A DNA stretch of 64,000 nt. It comes from Mojavia pulchra JT2-VF2 (lineage in GTDB: Bacteria > Cyanobacteriota > Cyanobacteriia > Cyanobacteriales > Nostocaceae). The first letter of the stretch is position 1. The number at the start of each line of letters is the position of its first letter. Position numbers and translations under genes: made by a program. Of this stretch, positions 54,478 to 63,325 are shown piece by piece. The notes under the pieces are model-generated. The model was given only the letters and a program-made list of their open reading frames with translations. It was not told the origin of the DNA and searched no databases. The stretch spans positions 124,001 through 188,000 of the forward strand of contig JAHHHN010000004.1 in NCBI GenBank assembly GCA_019359325.1, written 5' to 3'.

Positions 54478-54559
54478 CAACTATCCTCAGCTAATCTCCT
54501 AATAACTTAAAAAGCGATCGCACCTTTAGCCTCAAAACTTAGATGCGATCGCTATTTAT

Positions 54560-54603
54560 TGCATAGTTACAGTTATTTTTGGGTAAATAACTGTAACTAT
54601 GCA
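54560..54603. repeat. 19-bp perfect inverted repeat upstream of gmd
   Basis: TGCATAGTTACAGTTATTT and its exact reverse complement, separated by TTGGGT, form the strongest hairpin of the window. It lies about 85-125 bp upstream of the gmd start and is not followed by a T tract. Possible leader structure, operator dyad or small element end. Confidence 0.75.
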
Positions 54604-54786
54604 TAATTGAGGGGTTCGCAAGAGAATTATTTCTAGCAATCTCCCTATTTCCCTATGCTCAATACGAGGTCGCACTAGTCTTTATGGCGTTGCTTATTTG
54701 CGGGATGTAGCAACACCAGAAAACTTCTCCCCCTGCTACCCCAGCTTGCCCCAATTCATCCCACTGTTCTGCAACGCCGTCTTTAT

Positions 54787-54879
54787 CAGGACTTACGCAC
54801 CAATAAAGTAATTTCGTCATTGCGACCGTAGGGAAGCAATCCCAAAGCCTTGATTTTCGTTGCGAGTGCGTAAGTCCTA
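54787..54879. mobile_element. 93-bp MITE with 5-bp target duplication
   Basis: Perfect 13-bp terminal inverted repeats (AGGACTTACGCAC at 54788-54800, GTGCGTAAGTCCT at 54866-54878), flanked by TTTAT duplicates (54782-54786 and 54880-54884). No coding capacity. Length and ends match the element at 27527-27619; the interior differs and contains TCATTGCGA...GAAGCAATC, also found in the element at 59452. Confidence 0.88.
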
Positions 54880-54880
54880 T

Positions 54881-55244
54881 TTATGTAGGTATCGGCGAAT
54901 TTACTTTGCGAGTAACTCGCTTGCGATCGCGCCGACGCACGCCCCCAGCCATCTGATATTCATCGCTATTTTTACCGAACTTACAAGCTACACCAATTAG
55001 CATTCGCTCCGATAACTCAGAAAGGGCTTGCTCTTTGTCTGAAACCGTATTACGTGTCTGATCAAGCATTGACAGAGCTGTATTGTATGCTTCTAACTGA
55101 AGGCGTGTATCTTAAATTACACTCCGAAAATAATTCAACTGTTAGCCCGTTTCCTAGATCTAACGTCGCATCAATTGCCTTCAAAGCAGCTATCCGGCGC
55201 TCGGCTTTTTCTAGAATTACAGAACTGCGTTTCGGTCTTGACAT
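54881..55244 (-). pseudogene. Cyanobacterial hypothetical gene with a frameshift
   Basis: From the ATG at 55244 the frame reads M-S-R-P-K-R-S-S and on to V-E-L-F-S-E-C-N-L-R, then shifts near 55108-55114. In the new frame the protein continues T-R-L-Q-L-E-A-Y-N-T-A-L-S-M-L-D-Q-T-R-N and runs to A-G-G-V-R-R-R-D-R-K-R, ending at TAA 54881-54883. A one-base insertion or two-base deletion explains it. Intact protein would be about 120 residues, helical and basic, of unknown function. The stop lies inside the target duplication of the adjacent MITE. Confidence 0.7.
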
Positions 55245-55453
55245 AATGTATTTATGTTTTAAACGATACACATAAATTAACCTAGTCCTTACCTCCACGA
55301 AACCAGTGTTAACTGGGAACAAAGTCTCATCAAATTTTCGGAATAATTGAGTAAATTCCCTAATTTACATTGATTTACACTCATTTAGCGGGAAAATCTA
55401 CTTGTGAAAGAAATACCTAACGGTTTCTAACTGCCAAGGCAAATAATAAATTA

Positions 55454-55473
55454 GACTTTTCAAACAACCTCTT
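55454..55473. repeat. Isolated MITE end
   Basis: Reverse complement reads AGAGGTTGTTTGAAAAGT, identical to the left end of the element at 50999-51164. No partner end was found nearby. The tandem array starts 3 bp away. Confidence 0.6.
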
Positions 55474-55476
55474 AAA

Positions 55477-55745
55477 CTTACAAATACGTTGAGCATTTCA
55501 ATAAATGCTTATCCAAAATCAAATTTCATTTAAACAAAACTTACAAACACGTTGAGCATTTCAATAAACGCTTATCCAAAATCAAATTTCATTTAAATAA
55601 AACTTACAAACACGTTGAGCATTTATTGAAATGCTTATGCAAAATCAAATTTCATTTAAATAAAACTTATGAATGCTTGAGGCAAATCAAATTTCACTTA
55701 AGCAAAACTTATGAATAGATTGATCATTTCAACAAATGCTGTGTT
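55477..55745. repeat. 63-bp tandem array with hairpin units
   Basis: Units start at 55477, 55540 and 55603, each exactly 63 bp, followed by a shortened 42-bp unit at 55666 and a degenerate one from 55708. Each full unit contains a hairpin: unit 1 GCATTT-CAAT-AAATGC, unit 2 GCATTT-CAAT-AAACGC, unit 3 GCATTT-ATTG-AAATGC. The unit-3 core is the exact reverse complement of that in unit 1 while its flanks are not inverted. The shared flank is AAATCAAATTTCATTTAAA. No spacers, so not CRISPR. Confidence 0.9.
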
Positions 55746-55805
55746 TTTTGGAAACATTCTACGCTTGCAATAAATTTTTGCCTGCTCACTAGGGGCGTTG
55801 AAATA

Positions 55806-55860
55806 TGTCATTTTGCGCGAAACGCAGATATTTAAGTTTTTCGCTTCGCTCAGAACGACA
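55806..55860. repeat. 55-bp inverted-repeat element
   Basis: Ends TGTCATTTTGCGCGAA and TTCGCTCAGAACGACA are inverted repeats with four mismatches in 16. The right arm with TTCGCTTCGCTCAGAACGAC is a typical short dispersed repeat of Nostoc genomes. Confidence 0.55.
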
Positions 55861-56044
55861 CATTACATAACTGATTCAAGCTGAGTATGATGCGAGCATT
55901 AGTACAGTACGGCGGAAATAAACATACCATTTCAAATGGCGCAAGAGCTTGGAATACAATTCTTTTGACTTTTGACTTTTGACTTCCGCTTTGCGGTACT
56001 AGTGCATCCTGATAAATTTTGCATTTTCTTAAATTCACAATTTT

Positions 56045-56485
56045 TTAGTTGATAAATTTAAAATCTTGCAGGCTTCTGTAACCAATCATCCGGGAGTGCC
56101 TGCTAGTGAACTCCCCCACTGAGGGGTTCCTATGAGGATTAATTACTCCGGTTGCCTGTTGCCAAAGTTCTGCTGGTGCTAGTGACAATTCATAAACAGA
56201 TTCACGCTTACATACGTGATACCACTTAGTTTCTTGGCACTCATCACACCAGAAAGACTCCAACCATTCACCCTCTAAGGGAACCGCGGTCTTGGCTGCC
56301 ACTAACATTAAGGCATCGCGCCGATTCATTCCTCTTTGTTGAAGTTGTCCTGCCCGTTCAGCAAACAACCCAAATTTTTGACTCGTACTATTGATGTAGC
56401 AACCATGTACCGGACAGTATATAGCTCGCCGCTTAGAACGTTTCCGATTTCGGTCACACCTTCTCTGCACTTCGACCCTCCGCAT
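56045..56485 (-). CDS. Hypothetical protein with cysteine pairs
   Basis: 146 residues. Basic N-terminus (R-C-D-R-N-R-K-R-S-K-R-R) followed by C-P-V-H-G-C-Y and later F-W-C-D-E-C-Q-E-T-K-W-Y-H-V-C, which together could form one zinc site of four or more Cys/His ligands. No named family recognised; the overall look is that of a small nucleic-acid-binding protein. ATG at 56485 preferred to a GTG one codon earlier. It is isolated between a repeat-rich region and the GT4 gene. Confidence 0.6.
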   Translation of the reverse strand: MRRVEVQRRCDRNRKRSKRRAIYCPVHGCYINSTSQKFGLFAERAGQLQQRGMNRRDALMLVAAKTAVPLEGEWLESFWCDECQETKWYHVCKRESVYELSLAPAELWQQATGVINPHRNPSVGEFTSRHSRMIGYRSLQDFKFIN

Positions 56486-56840
56486 CACTAAACATAAAAC
56501 AGATCACAAGAAGGTTGCGTTGGAGGGACTGAGATCATAAAGACCATCAAAGCCCAACTCCTAAATCAACGGTTTATTCAGTTTGACCAGTAAAAACTTA
56601 TGAACCAGTGCAAGTTCTAGGGAACATGCTTCACTAACTCTTATACCTAAGCAAGTATACATAGACTTGCTTGTTGAGAGTCTGCATTTGTCAGATTGCA
56701 AAGCAGAACTTCTAGAGCTAGGCGCTCCTAAATGGTAGACGCACTATGTTTATATAGCCGCAAATTACAATTGTCAAGACCAAAGTGAAGATAGATTAAT
56801 ACGGATTCGGTAATTTTGTACGTGATATTACTTAAAATCC
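56486..56840. other. Intergenic region with an operator-like dyad
   Basis: 355 bases between two minus-strand genes. It holds the 24-bp dyad at 56649-56672; otherwise no gene or terminator with a T run was recognised. Confidence 0.5.
56649..56672. promoter_or_regulatory. 8-8-8 dyad, possible operator
   Basis: AAGCAAGT, 8-bp spacer, ACTTGCTT: a perfect dyad of the size bound by dimeric regulators. It lies 160 bp upstream of the cysteine-pair gene. The protein that might bind it is unknown. Confidence 0.35.
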
Positions 56841-58280
56841 TTAAGAAGCGGCCTGACGCAAAACTCTCAAATATTGTTTAGCTATGATTTCTGGCGTAAA
56901 ATGCGACTGCAAATACTTACGAGATGCCACACCCATGTGTTCTGCTAGTTCTTGGTCTTTATTCAGTAGGCGAATAAATTCAGCTAGCCCGTAACTGTCT
57001 CCATTCTCAAAACTAGCGCCACATTGAGCATCTTTAAGTAGCTGTCTCAAGTAAGAATATTCCGAACAAACCACTGCTACTGGTCGCCCTGTAGCTAAAG
57101 CTGGATAAAGCTTGCTAGGAGCAACTAAACTTTCCATGCCAGCTTCTACGCTGACTAAAGATAAGTCGCAAGCTGTCAAAGAATATGGCAGCACTTGTTT
57201 GTCTTGGTAAGGTAGAAAAAGGAAATTTTCTAGTCCTAATCGATTTACCTCCTGGATAAAACTTTGTTGTTTAGGCCCACCGCCAATACAGACAAACTGA
57301 ATTGGCTCATCTTGCAGATGTTTCGCAGCCTCTAAAATGGTGTCCATATCATGGCAACGGCCCATGTTACCAGAATAGAGTACGGTAAATTTGTTAACTA
57401 AGTTGTGTTCTTTAGCAAACCAGTTATCTTTTTTTACAATTGGTACGATCAAATCCGGGTCTCCCCAACTGTGAATTACGGAAACTTTATCTGCTACTTC
57501 AGGACAATTTGCTACCACTCGCTGCTTCATAGCAGGACTCAGAACCACGATTCCTCGCGCATTCTGCCAAATTTTTCTGTTAACCGCTTGCCAGAATCCA
57601 CCCAGCCAATGATTCTTGGGGATCACTCCAAGAGCGATCGCAATATCTGGGTAAATGTCGTAAATTAAACACACGTAAGAAAGCCCAAAAAACAGATGGG
57701 CTAAGTACCCTATAATCGGTAAAAACGGGGGTGCTGAAGTCAGTAAAAATACATCGTGGCGACGGCAACATCTGATCAGATGCAGAACGGCACGCAATGT
57801 AAACAAGACACCATTGATAGCTTTACCACGAAGCCGCCGTGACCAGAGTTGGGCAGCGCGCGATCGTTGAATTCTGACTCGGCCTACTTGTTCTACTGCT
57901 GGAGCATTGGATGTCCCAAACGCATACCCTGGTTGACCTGTAAAAACCTCAATGTTTACCCCTTGTTGACTTAAGTGTTTCACCAATTCTTCAATCAACT
58001 GCCCCGTGGCTGCATAGTCTGGAGGGAAAAACTCGGTAATTACAGATAAATTTAACGGCTGGACAAACCTGGTTTCATTCGTTCCTAAAGACTGACGTGG
58101 AGTAATAGGAGGAAATGCAAATGCGGGAAAATTCTTTGCTTTACCGCTTCTTGTGTTATCAAAATTAACCTTCTCATTTGACAACAACTCCCTATCATTT
58201 TGGATGAATTGATGATTTTGAGAAGATTTGCTGCTAGAGTTCGTTGGCAACGACTTTTTCAGCCATTCACTGAATGCCAT
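56841..58280 (-). CDS. Glycosyltransferase family 4 (WbuB-like)
   Basis: 479 residues, longer than the other GT4 enzymes through an N-terminal extension of about 75 residues rich in Ser/Asn. The catalytic part starts L-S-V-I-T-E-F-F-P-P-D-Y-A-A-T-G-Q-L-I; G-P-P-like T-S-A-P-P-F-L-P and Y-D-I-Y-P-D follow (a hallmark of WbuB/WcaI-type transferases of fucose or related sugars); donor side V-L-Y-S-G-N-M-G-R-C-H-D and L-V-A-P-S-K-L-Y-P-A-L-A-T-G-R-P. A fucosyl-type role would fit gmd nearby, by inference only. Confidence 0.9.
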   Translation of the reverse strand: MAFSEWLKKSLPTNSSSKSSQNHQFIQNDRELLSNEKVNFDNTRSGKAKNFPAFAFPPITPRQSLGTNETRFVQPLNLSVITEFFPPDYAATGQLIEELVKHLSQQGVNIEVFTGQPGYAFGTSNAPAVEQVGRVRIQRSRAAQLWSRRLRGKAINGVLFTLRAVLHLIRCCRRHDVFLLTSAPPFLPIIGYLAHLFFGLSYVCLIYDIYPDIAIALGVIPKNHWLGGFWQAVNRKIWQNARGIVVLSPAMKQRVVANCPEVADKVSVIHSWGDPDLIVPIVKKDNWFAKEHNLVNKFTVLYSGNMGRCHDMDTILEAAKHLQDEPIQFVCIGGGPKQQSFIQEVNRLGLENFLFLPYQDKQVLPYSLTACDLSLVSVEAGMESLVAPSKLYPALATGRPVAVVCSEYSYLRQLLKDAQCGASFENGDSYGLAEFIRLLNKDQELAEHMGVASRKYLQSHFTPEIIAKQYLRVLRQAAS

Positions 58281-60286
58281 TGGCTATATTATCCTTTGAA
58301 AGATTTTTAGACGTAGAGATAAACTTTTCAGCGATAATTTAGGCACAAAAATTGCCTTTATCGCCCAATACGTTCAATTCAGTTCCTTTATAGTCGATGT
58401 TTGAGTAAATGAGTATAAAAACCAGATTTTCTTGGTTTTTTTTGTTTATTTTTGTAATATTTTCTCAAATATCTGATTTTTATAAGTCTTTTTAGGGACA
58501 GGAACCCTATGTAAACTTTGCTTTTTTCTTCCTCTTTAATTACTTTCAAAAGAGGAAAAGGCAAATATTTGCATTATCAAACATATCCAAGTTTTACAAT
58601 CTATTGGGTCAAAAGCCTGATAAATTACAAAACCTAATGTTTAATTTTTTTTGTAATTTTAGTAATAAATGATGCTAAACATCAAATCTGCTGGCAGAAG
58701 CATCATACTATCACAACTACATATTTAAAGCCCGTAATACAGACATGATAAGCAAATAGCATCAACCATAGTAGTAAAGCGTTACTTGTGGTTTACGTAA
58801 TTTGGCGGCTATCTTAGCATACTAGTTATATTTGTGTAACCAGTATGCATGAAAAAAATAACGGATTATTCCAGGTTTTCACAAAGGCTAAGGTTTCTAA
58901 AAGTTGAAACAAAAATTATTGGATATACCTAAACTGCTAACATCCGCAGATGTGAGCATCTACGACTTTAATCAAATAAACCTGTTGTAGTACTCAGGTT
59001 AGCTCATTAAATAGTCTCATCCTCAAGTTAGGCATTGTTTGTGTATAGAAAGCTTATATACCTTTGCCAGCAAAACAGCTAAACCTAAGAGTTATAACAT
59101 GATTAACTCATTAATTGCCACTTACTCAGCAGTTAATTATTTTTGCTCTTGTTTTAGCTATTAGCATTTAATACTTGATAATGCCTGACTTATTACACGC
59201 GCCAAGCTGTTAAATGCTTATATATTCGTGTTATTAACTCAAAAAGTATGCAAAAACAACTTAATATTTAAAAAAATTATTGCTGAAAATGAGCTAGGCT
59301 ATTTAACAAATCTGGGGAAACCAGAGGATTAATGAAACATTCTAAGTAGAAGGCAGTCATAACAAAACGAGTTTCAAAGCCAAGCATGAAAATGTTCTAG
59401 GGACTGGGGAGGCTGGGGGAGCAGGGAAGACAAGGGGAGAGATCAGAACTCATACCAAGTTGCAATCAAAAGTAGCAACTGTCATTGCGAGCGAAACAAA
59501 GTGGAGCGAAGCAATCTCCGCTAACGAAAGATTACTACAACAGAACGCAACTTGGTATCAGCACTAAAAACTCAGCACTTTCAAGTCAGTCGGCACTCGA
59601 TTGTCCACTTCTTTTTATAAGTAATTATTCGTAATTTATATATTTCAATAAGTAAAATTATTACAAGTTTACTTGACTTTTTGTTAAACAAAGCTTAATG
59701 CTGAAGAATGTAACAGATTTTATACTTTAATTTGTGAATTATACTCAGGCTTACTTAGAGAAGCCAGAATATACTTGCCTGGGTATAATACCGTTTATCC
59801 TACTTAAAATGCATAATTGCATCCCAAAACAATTGACCAAGCCACTAAAGGTTCCATGAAGATGATACTGATTAACCCCAACCATGTTTTGTTGCGGTAG
59901 ACAATCAAGCTTGACAAAAGACATAGTATTAATGCTAAATTCTCTCACATCCTCTAAAGCAGTGACTTGTAACGCTATGCGGAATTTTACATTCAAAAAT
60001 CTTTGATATTGGGCTTTAGAGCTAGTTTTAGATGTCTCGCTATTTTTAGCTTAGTGCATTAATTACCGTCACGGCCTATAACAGTTATAGAAATTCTCAA
60101 CCTTTTGGAAATAGTTGCGGGAGAGCAAATCAACCCAAACTAAAAAATTTATCATACTACATTTGATTAAGTTAAGTATTTAATTGTTCACCTTCCACAA
60201 CTTAATTAGTAGGACAATCGAATGTCAAATATGACTAAAAGTTGTGATGTCAAACCATACCCAGGCTTATTACCCAATACAAATTA
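58281..60286. other. 2-kb gene-free region upstream of the Wzc-like gene
   Basis: The largest gap of the window. Contents seen: very AT-rich sequence at 58430-58700, a G-rich tract at 59402-59440 (GGGGAGG/GGGAGCAGGG), the MITE at 59452-59558, and a TTGACT at 59673-59678 with a poor -10. A minus-strand frame at 59751-59996 has no credible protein character. No known RNA was recognised, although the length leaves room for a long leader or small RNAs. Confidence 0.55.
59452..59558. mobile_element. 107-bp MITE-like element
   Basis: Perfect 12-bp terminal inverted repeats, ATACCAAGTTGC (59452-59463) and GCAACTTGGTAT (59547-59558). No obvious target duplication. The interior contains GTCATTGCGAGCG and GCGAAGCAATC, a core shared with the 93-bp element at 54787 although the ends differ. 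Confidence 0.8.
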
Positions 60287-62494
60287 ATGATGGAGAATCA
60301 TTTTACTAAAATCTCAAGTTACGAACAGAATGGAAGTAGTGGAGGCACAACACTTCCATCTCAAAATTTTTCCTGGTTTGCAAAGGAAGAGCAGGATTGG
60401 GACTTAAAACAATTCCTGGCTGTGATCAAGCGGCGGGCTTTAGTCATGGTAGGAGTAACTAGCGTTGTGATGAGTTTTGTTTCCTACTCAACGCTACAGC
60501 AAAAACCAGTCTACCAAAGTAGTTTTCAGCTTTTAGTAGAGTCTGTCAATGATGATAATAATTTAGGAAAAGTTACTACAGACGCTAACTTCAACACTAA
60601 AGCAAGTTTAGATTATGAAAGCCAAATTCAGGTTCTTAGGAGTCCTGAGTTAATGGCAGGCATTGTGAAGCAACTGCAAAGTTATTATCCAGGGATCAAC
60701 TATAATTATCTCATTCAAAATTTATTAATTCGTCGTTTAGGTACAACTAAAATTATAGAAGTTACCTATAGAAGTAATGATCCAAATCAAATAAAAGTAG
60801 TATTAGATTTGATTGCTAAATATTACTTAAATTACAGTCTAGAGAAACGGCAAACCAAGCTGCGGCAAGGAGTTCAGTTTGTTGAGAAACAACTGCCATC
60901 TATTAAAAATAGAGTGGATCAGCTGCAAAAAGAGCTACAAATTTTTAGACAAAAGTATAATTTTATTAGTCCTGACACTCAAGGAGAACAAATCCAGTCT
61001 CAACTTCAAACATTGTCTAATCAAAGAATAGCAATTGATCAGCAATTAGCGTTAGTTCGCTCCAATTATAAAATTATGGAGGGGAAAGAAGGAGAGCTTG
61101 TAGCGCTAAATTCTTCACCTATGTATCAACAATTAGTTACTCAGTTGCGACAACTAGAAGTTCAAATATCTAGTGAATTAACTCGTTTCCAACCAGAGAA
61201 CCCGGCTATTCAAACATTGAATGATAAAAAACAAAATCTGTTACCATTAATACAACAAGAAGCGCAGCGTGTTTTAGGAATAAAATTTGCTGAAATTACA
61301 ACTCAAATGCAGAGTTTAGAAGTTCAAAGCCAAGAGCTTTCTAAAGCAGAAGTGCAACTGGATCGACAAGCTAAACTCTTACCAGTGTTATCAAGAAAAT
61401 ATACCGAACTCCAGCGAGATTTGCAAATTGCGACTGAGAGTCTGAATCGTTTTTTAGCTACTCGTGAAACTCTGCAAATTCAGGTAGCTCAAACAGAACT
61501 TCCTTGGGAGTTAATCCAAGGAGCTTTTCAGCCCGAATACCCGATATCTCCTAATATCACACGTAGTTTGCTTTTGGGATTTGTTGCTAGCTCTATCTTA
61601 GGTATCGGCATTAGCTTACTCTTAGAAAAACTAGACAATACCTACCATAGTGTCGCGGAGTTAAAAGAAAATATCAAATTACCGATACTAGGAATTTTAC
61701 CTTTAGACAAAAAAGTCCAACTGAGCCGTAATCTCAATCTCGAACAAAAGTCTCCTAAACAAAAAGTACCTGCTAAGTTGCTTCAGGGAGTTTCTAGTTC
61801 TGTTGAGAATTTACAACGACAATCTGCAAGCGATCGCTACTACAGGCAAGGAAAATTTTGGGAATCTTTACAGATGTTGTATACGAATATACAACTACTT
61901 AATTCCGATCACCCTATTAACTCTTTAATTATTAGTTCAGCACTGCCAGGAGATGGCAAATCTACTGTTGCATTTCAACTAGCTCAAATAGCCACAGCAA
62001 TGGGGAAACGAGTATTACTTGTAGATGCTGATTTACGCCGACCCCAGATTCACTACTTATCAGATTTAAATAACCTGTGGGGTTTGAGTAGTTTAATTTC
62101 TACAAATATGCCACCTGAGCAGGTTATTCGGAAAATGCCAACGATGAGCAATTTATCTATAATTACTTCAGGGCCTGTACCACCTGACCCTGCAAGGTTG
62201 CTTTCGTCAGACAAGATGAAGCACTTGATGGCATACTTCCATAGAACCTTTGACTTAGTAATTTATGATGTTCCCCCAATGGTGGGATTAGTTGATGCGA
62301 GAATGTTAGCACCCTACACTGATGGCATGGTGCTTGTAGTGAGATTAGACAAAACAGATAAATCGGGGTTGATGCAGGCTCAAGATAGTTTAAAAATTTC
62401 TCCAATCAATGTTTTAGGCATCGTTGCCAATGGAGATCAGACTCAGTACAAAGCCTACAAAAACTACTATACTTACGCGAGTAGTCGGTCATGA
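60287..62494 (+). CDS. Wzc-type polysaccharide co-polymerase / tyrosine autokinase
   Basis: 735 residues. N-terminal Wzz domain (about 35-130) between two membrane helices (M-V-G-V-T-S-V-V-M-S-F near 55 and L-L-L-G-F-V-A-S-S-I-L-G-I near 425), with a long coiled coil from about 190 to 400 carrying the R-F-Q-P-E-N-P region. The cytoplasmic BY-kinase domain has Walker A L-P-G-D-G-K-S-T (about 553), A' V-L-L-V-D-A-D-L-R-R-P and B V-I-Y-D-V-P-P. The C-terminus is a tyrosine cluster, Y-K-A-Y-K-N-Y-Y-T-Y, for autophosphorylation. It sets chain length and couples polymerisation to export. The 2-kb upstream region makes it its own transcription unit. Confidence 0.95.
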   Translation: MMENHFTKISSYEQNGSSGGTTLPSQNFSWFAKEEQDWDLKQFLAVIKRRALVMVGVTSVVMSFVSYSTLQQKPVYQSSFQLLVESVNDDNNLGKVTTDANFNTKASLDYESQIQVLRSPELMAGIVKQLQSYYPGINYNYLIQNLLIRRLGTTKIIEVTYRSNDPNQIKVVLDLIAKYYLNYSLEKRQTKLRQGVQFVEKQLPSIKNRVDQLQKELQIFRQKYNFISPDTQGEQIQSQLQTLSNQRIAIDQQLALVRSNYKIMEGKEGELVALNSSPMYQQLVTQLRQLEVQISSELTRFQPENPAIQTLNDKKQNLLPLIQQEAQRVLGIKFAEITTQMQSLEVQSQELSKAEVQLDRQAKLLPVLSRKYTELQRDLQIATESLNRFLATRETLQIQVAQTELPWELIQGAFQPEYPISPNITRSLLLGFVASSILGIGISLLLEKLDNTYHSVAELKENIKLPILGILPLDKKVQLSRNLNLEQKSPKQKVPAKLLQGVSSSVENLQRQSASDRYYRQGKFWESLQMLYTNIQLLNSDHPINSLIISSALPGDGKSTVAFQLAQIATAMGKRVLLVDADLRRPQIHYLSDLNNLWGLSSLISTNMPPEQVIRKMPTMSNLSIITSGPVPPDPARLLSSDKMKHLMAYFHRTFDLVIYDVPPMVGLVDARMLAPYTDGMVLVVRLDKTDKSGLMQAQDSLKISPINVLGIVANGDQTQYKAYKNYYTYASSRS

Positions 62495-62746
62495 AAATGG
62501 GCATGGGGCATGAGGCATTGGGTATCTATATAGGATTCCTATTTGATTTTTGAAAAAATACCGTACACTTCAGCTTTTTTTCTTTCCTGTTCCCCGTTCC
62601 CTGTTCCCCTTCGGGTGAATCCTACGGATATGCTATGCGAGCAGCAGTTGTTTATGGGGGTTTACCCCATAAGCAACTGCCTCCTCTGCCTTATTTTCAA
62701 GACAATTCACAGTACAATTGATCTAGTTGGTCATTTAGGTAAAGCA
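62495..62746. other. Spacer with dispersed repeat and hairpin
   Basis: 252 bases between the kinase and the DUF2808 gene. Holds the second TATAGGATTCCTATTTGATT repeat (from 62529), TTCCC-rich tracts (62585-62612) and the hairpin at 62644-62680. Confidence 0.55.
62644..62680. repeat. 16-bp hairpin
   Basis: GCAGTTGTTTATGGGG pairs with CCCCATAAGCAACTGC (one T-G pair) around a GTTTA loop. No T tract follows. Similar hairpins are dispersed in Nostoc genomes; here it may protect or separate the Wzc and DUF2808 messages. Confidence 0.65.
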
Positions 62747-63325
62747 ATGCGCGTTGCAGTTATATTGGCCATAGCGATCGCAACTGTAGCTGGAATTGAA
62801 ACATATACTCAAAAGCCGAGTCCAGCAATTCAGTTGCGAGATGGCACAGTATATTTTGCCCAACCACCGCGGTTGGTTGAGGCAGCTACTACTTATAATG
62901 AGGTCTATGTCTGGGGTGCAACATACTACTTTACCCTCAGCCTACCAGAGAATGCCGGAGAACCACTGCAACAAGTCACAATCAACCAGCATCAAGGAGT
63001 AGACAATATTCGCTTTGATCTAAAAAACAGTTTTGCTTTTGAAGGTACGCGTTCCGACAAGGGGCAAAAATTTAAATTACAAGATGGGGCGAGTAACCAG
63101 AAGTCACGGACAGTAACATTAAGATTTGAGCCGCCAATATCTCCTGGTCAAACTATTACAATTGGTTTAAAACCTAAGCGGAATCCGGCTGTGGCAGGTG
63201 TTTATTTATTTGGAGTTACGGCTTTTCCTGCTGGTGAAAAATCTCACGGGCAATTTCTGGGTTTTGGACGACTACATTTTTACGGTTCCAGATTTAACTC
63301 GATTTTTTTCCCTTATGGGTGGTGA
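62747..63325 (+). CDS. DUF2808 exported protein
   Basis: 192 residues. The start ATG at 62747 has a signal-peptide-like N-terminus (M-R-V-A-V-I-L-A-I-A-I-A-T-V-A-G). The DUF2808 domain follows: F-x-x-P-P-R-L-V-x-A, T-Y-Y-F-T-L-x-L-P-x-x-A-G-E-P-L-x-x-V-T-I-x-Q, E-P-P-I-x-P-G-Q-T-x-T-I-x-L-x-P, and the end G-Q-F-L-G-F-G-R-L-H-F-Y. The family is cyanobacterial, exported and uncharacterised. The frame is open 68 codons further upstream, but that part comes from repeat sequence. Confidence 0.85.
   Translation: MRVAVILAIAIATVAGIETYTQKPSPAIQLRDGTVYFAQPPRLVEAATTYNEVYVWGATYYFTLSLPENAGEPLQQVTINQHQGVDNIRFDLKNSFAFEGTRSDKGQKFKLQDGASNQKSRTVTLRFEPPISPGQTITIGLKPKRNPAVAGVYLFGVTAFPAGEKSHGQFLGFGRLHFYGSRFNSIFFPYGW

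Larger units (their letters stand above)
55245..56044. other. Repeat-rich, gene-free region
   Basis: About 800 bases without a credible gene. It holds a solo MITE end, a 63-bp tandem array, a 55-bp inverted-repeat element and a TTTTGAC heptamer tract (about 55965-55985), each listed separately or here. Confidence 0.6.

Noticed and set aside
55477-55745. Possible CRISPR array
   Set aside because: The 63-bp units are contiguous with no unique spacers, and no cas genes are nearby.
59751-59996. 81-codon minus-strand frame in the 2-kb gap
   Set aside because: No recognisable family, no convincing start signal, composition like the surrounding non-coding DNA.
62543-62746. N-terminal extension of the DUF2808 gene
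   Set aside because: The extension is made from dispersed repeat and hairpin sequence; the signal peptide starts at 62747.
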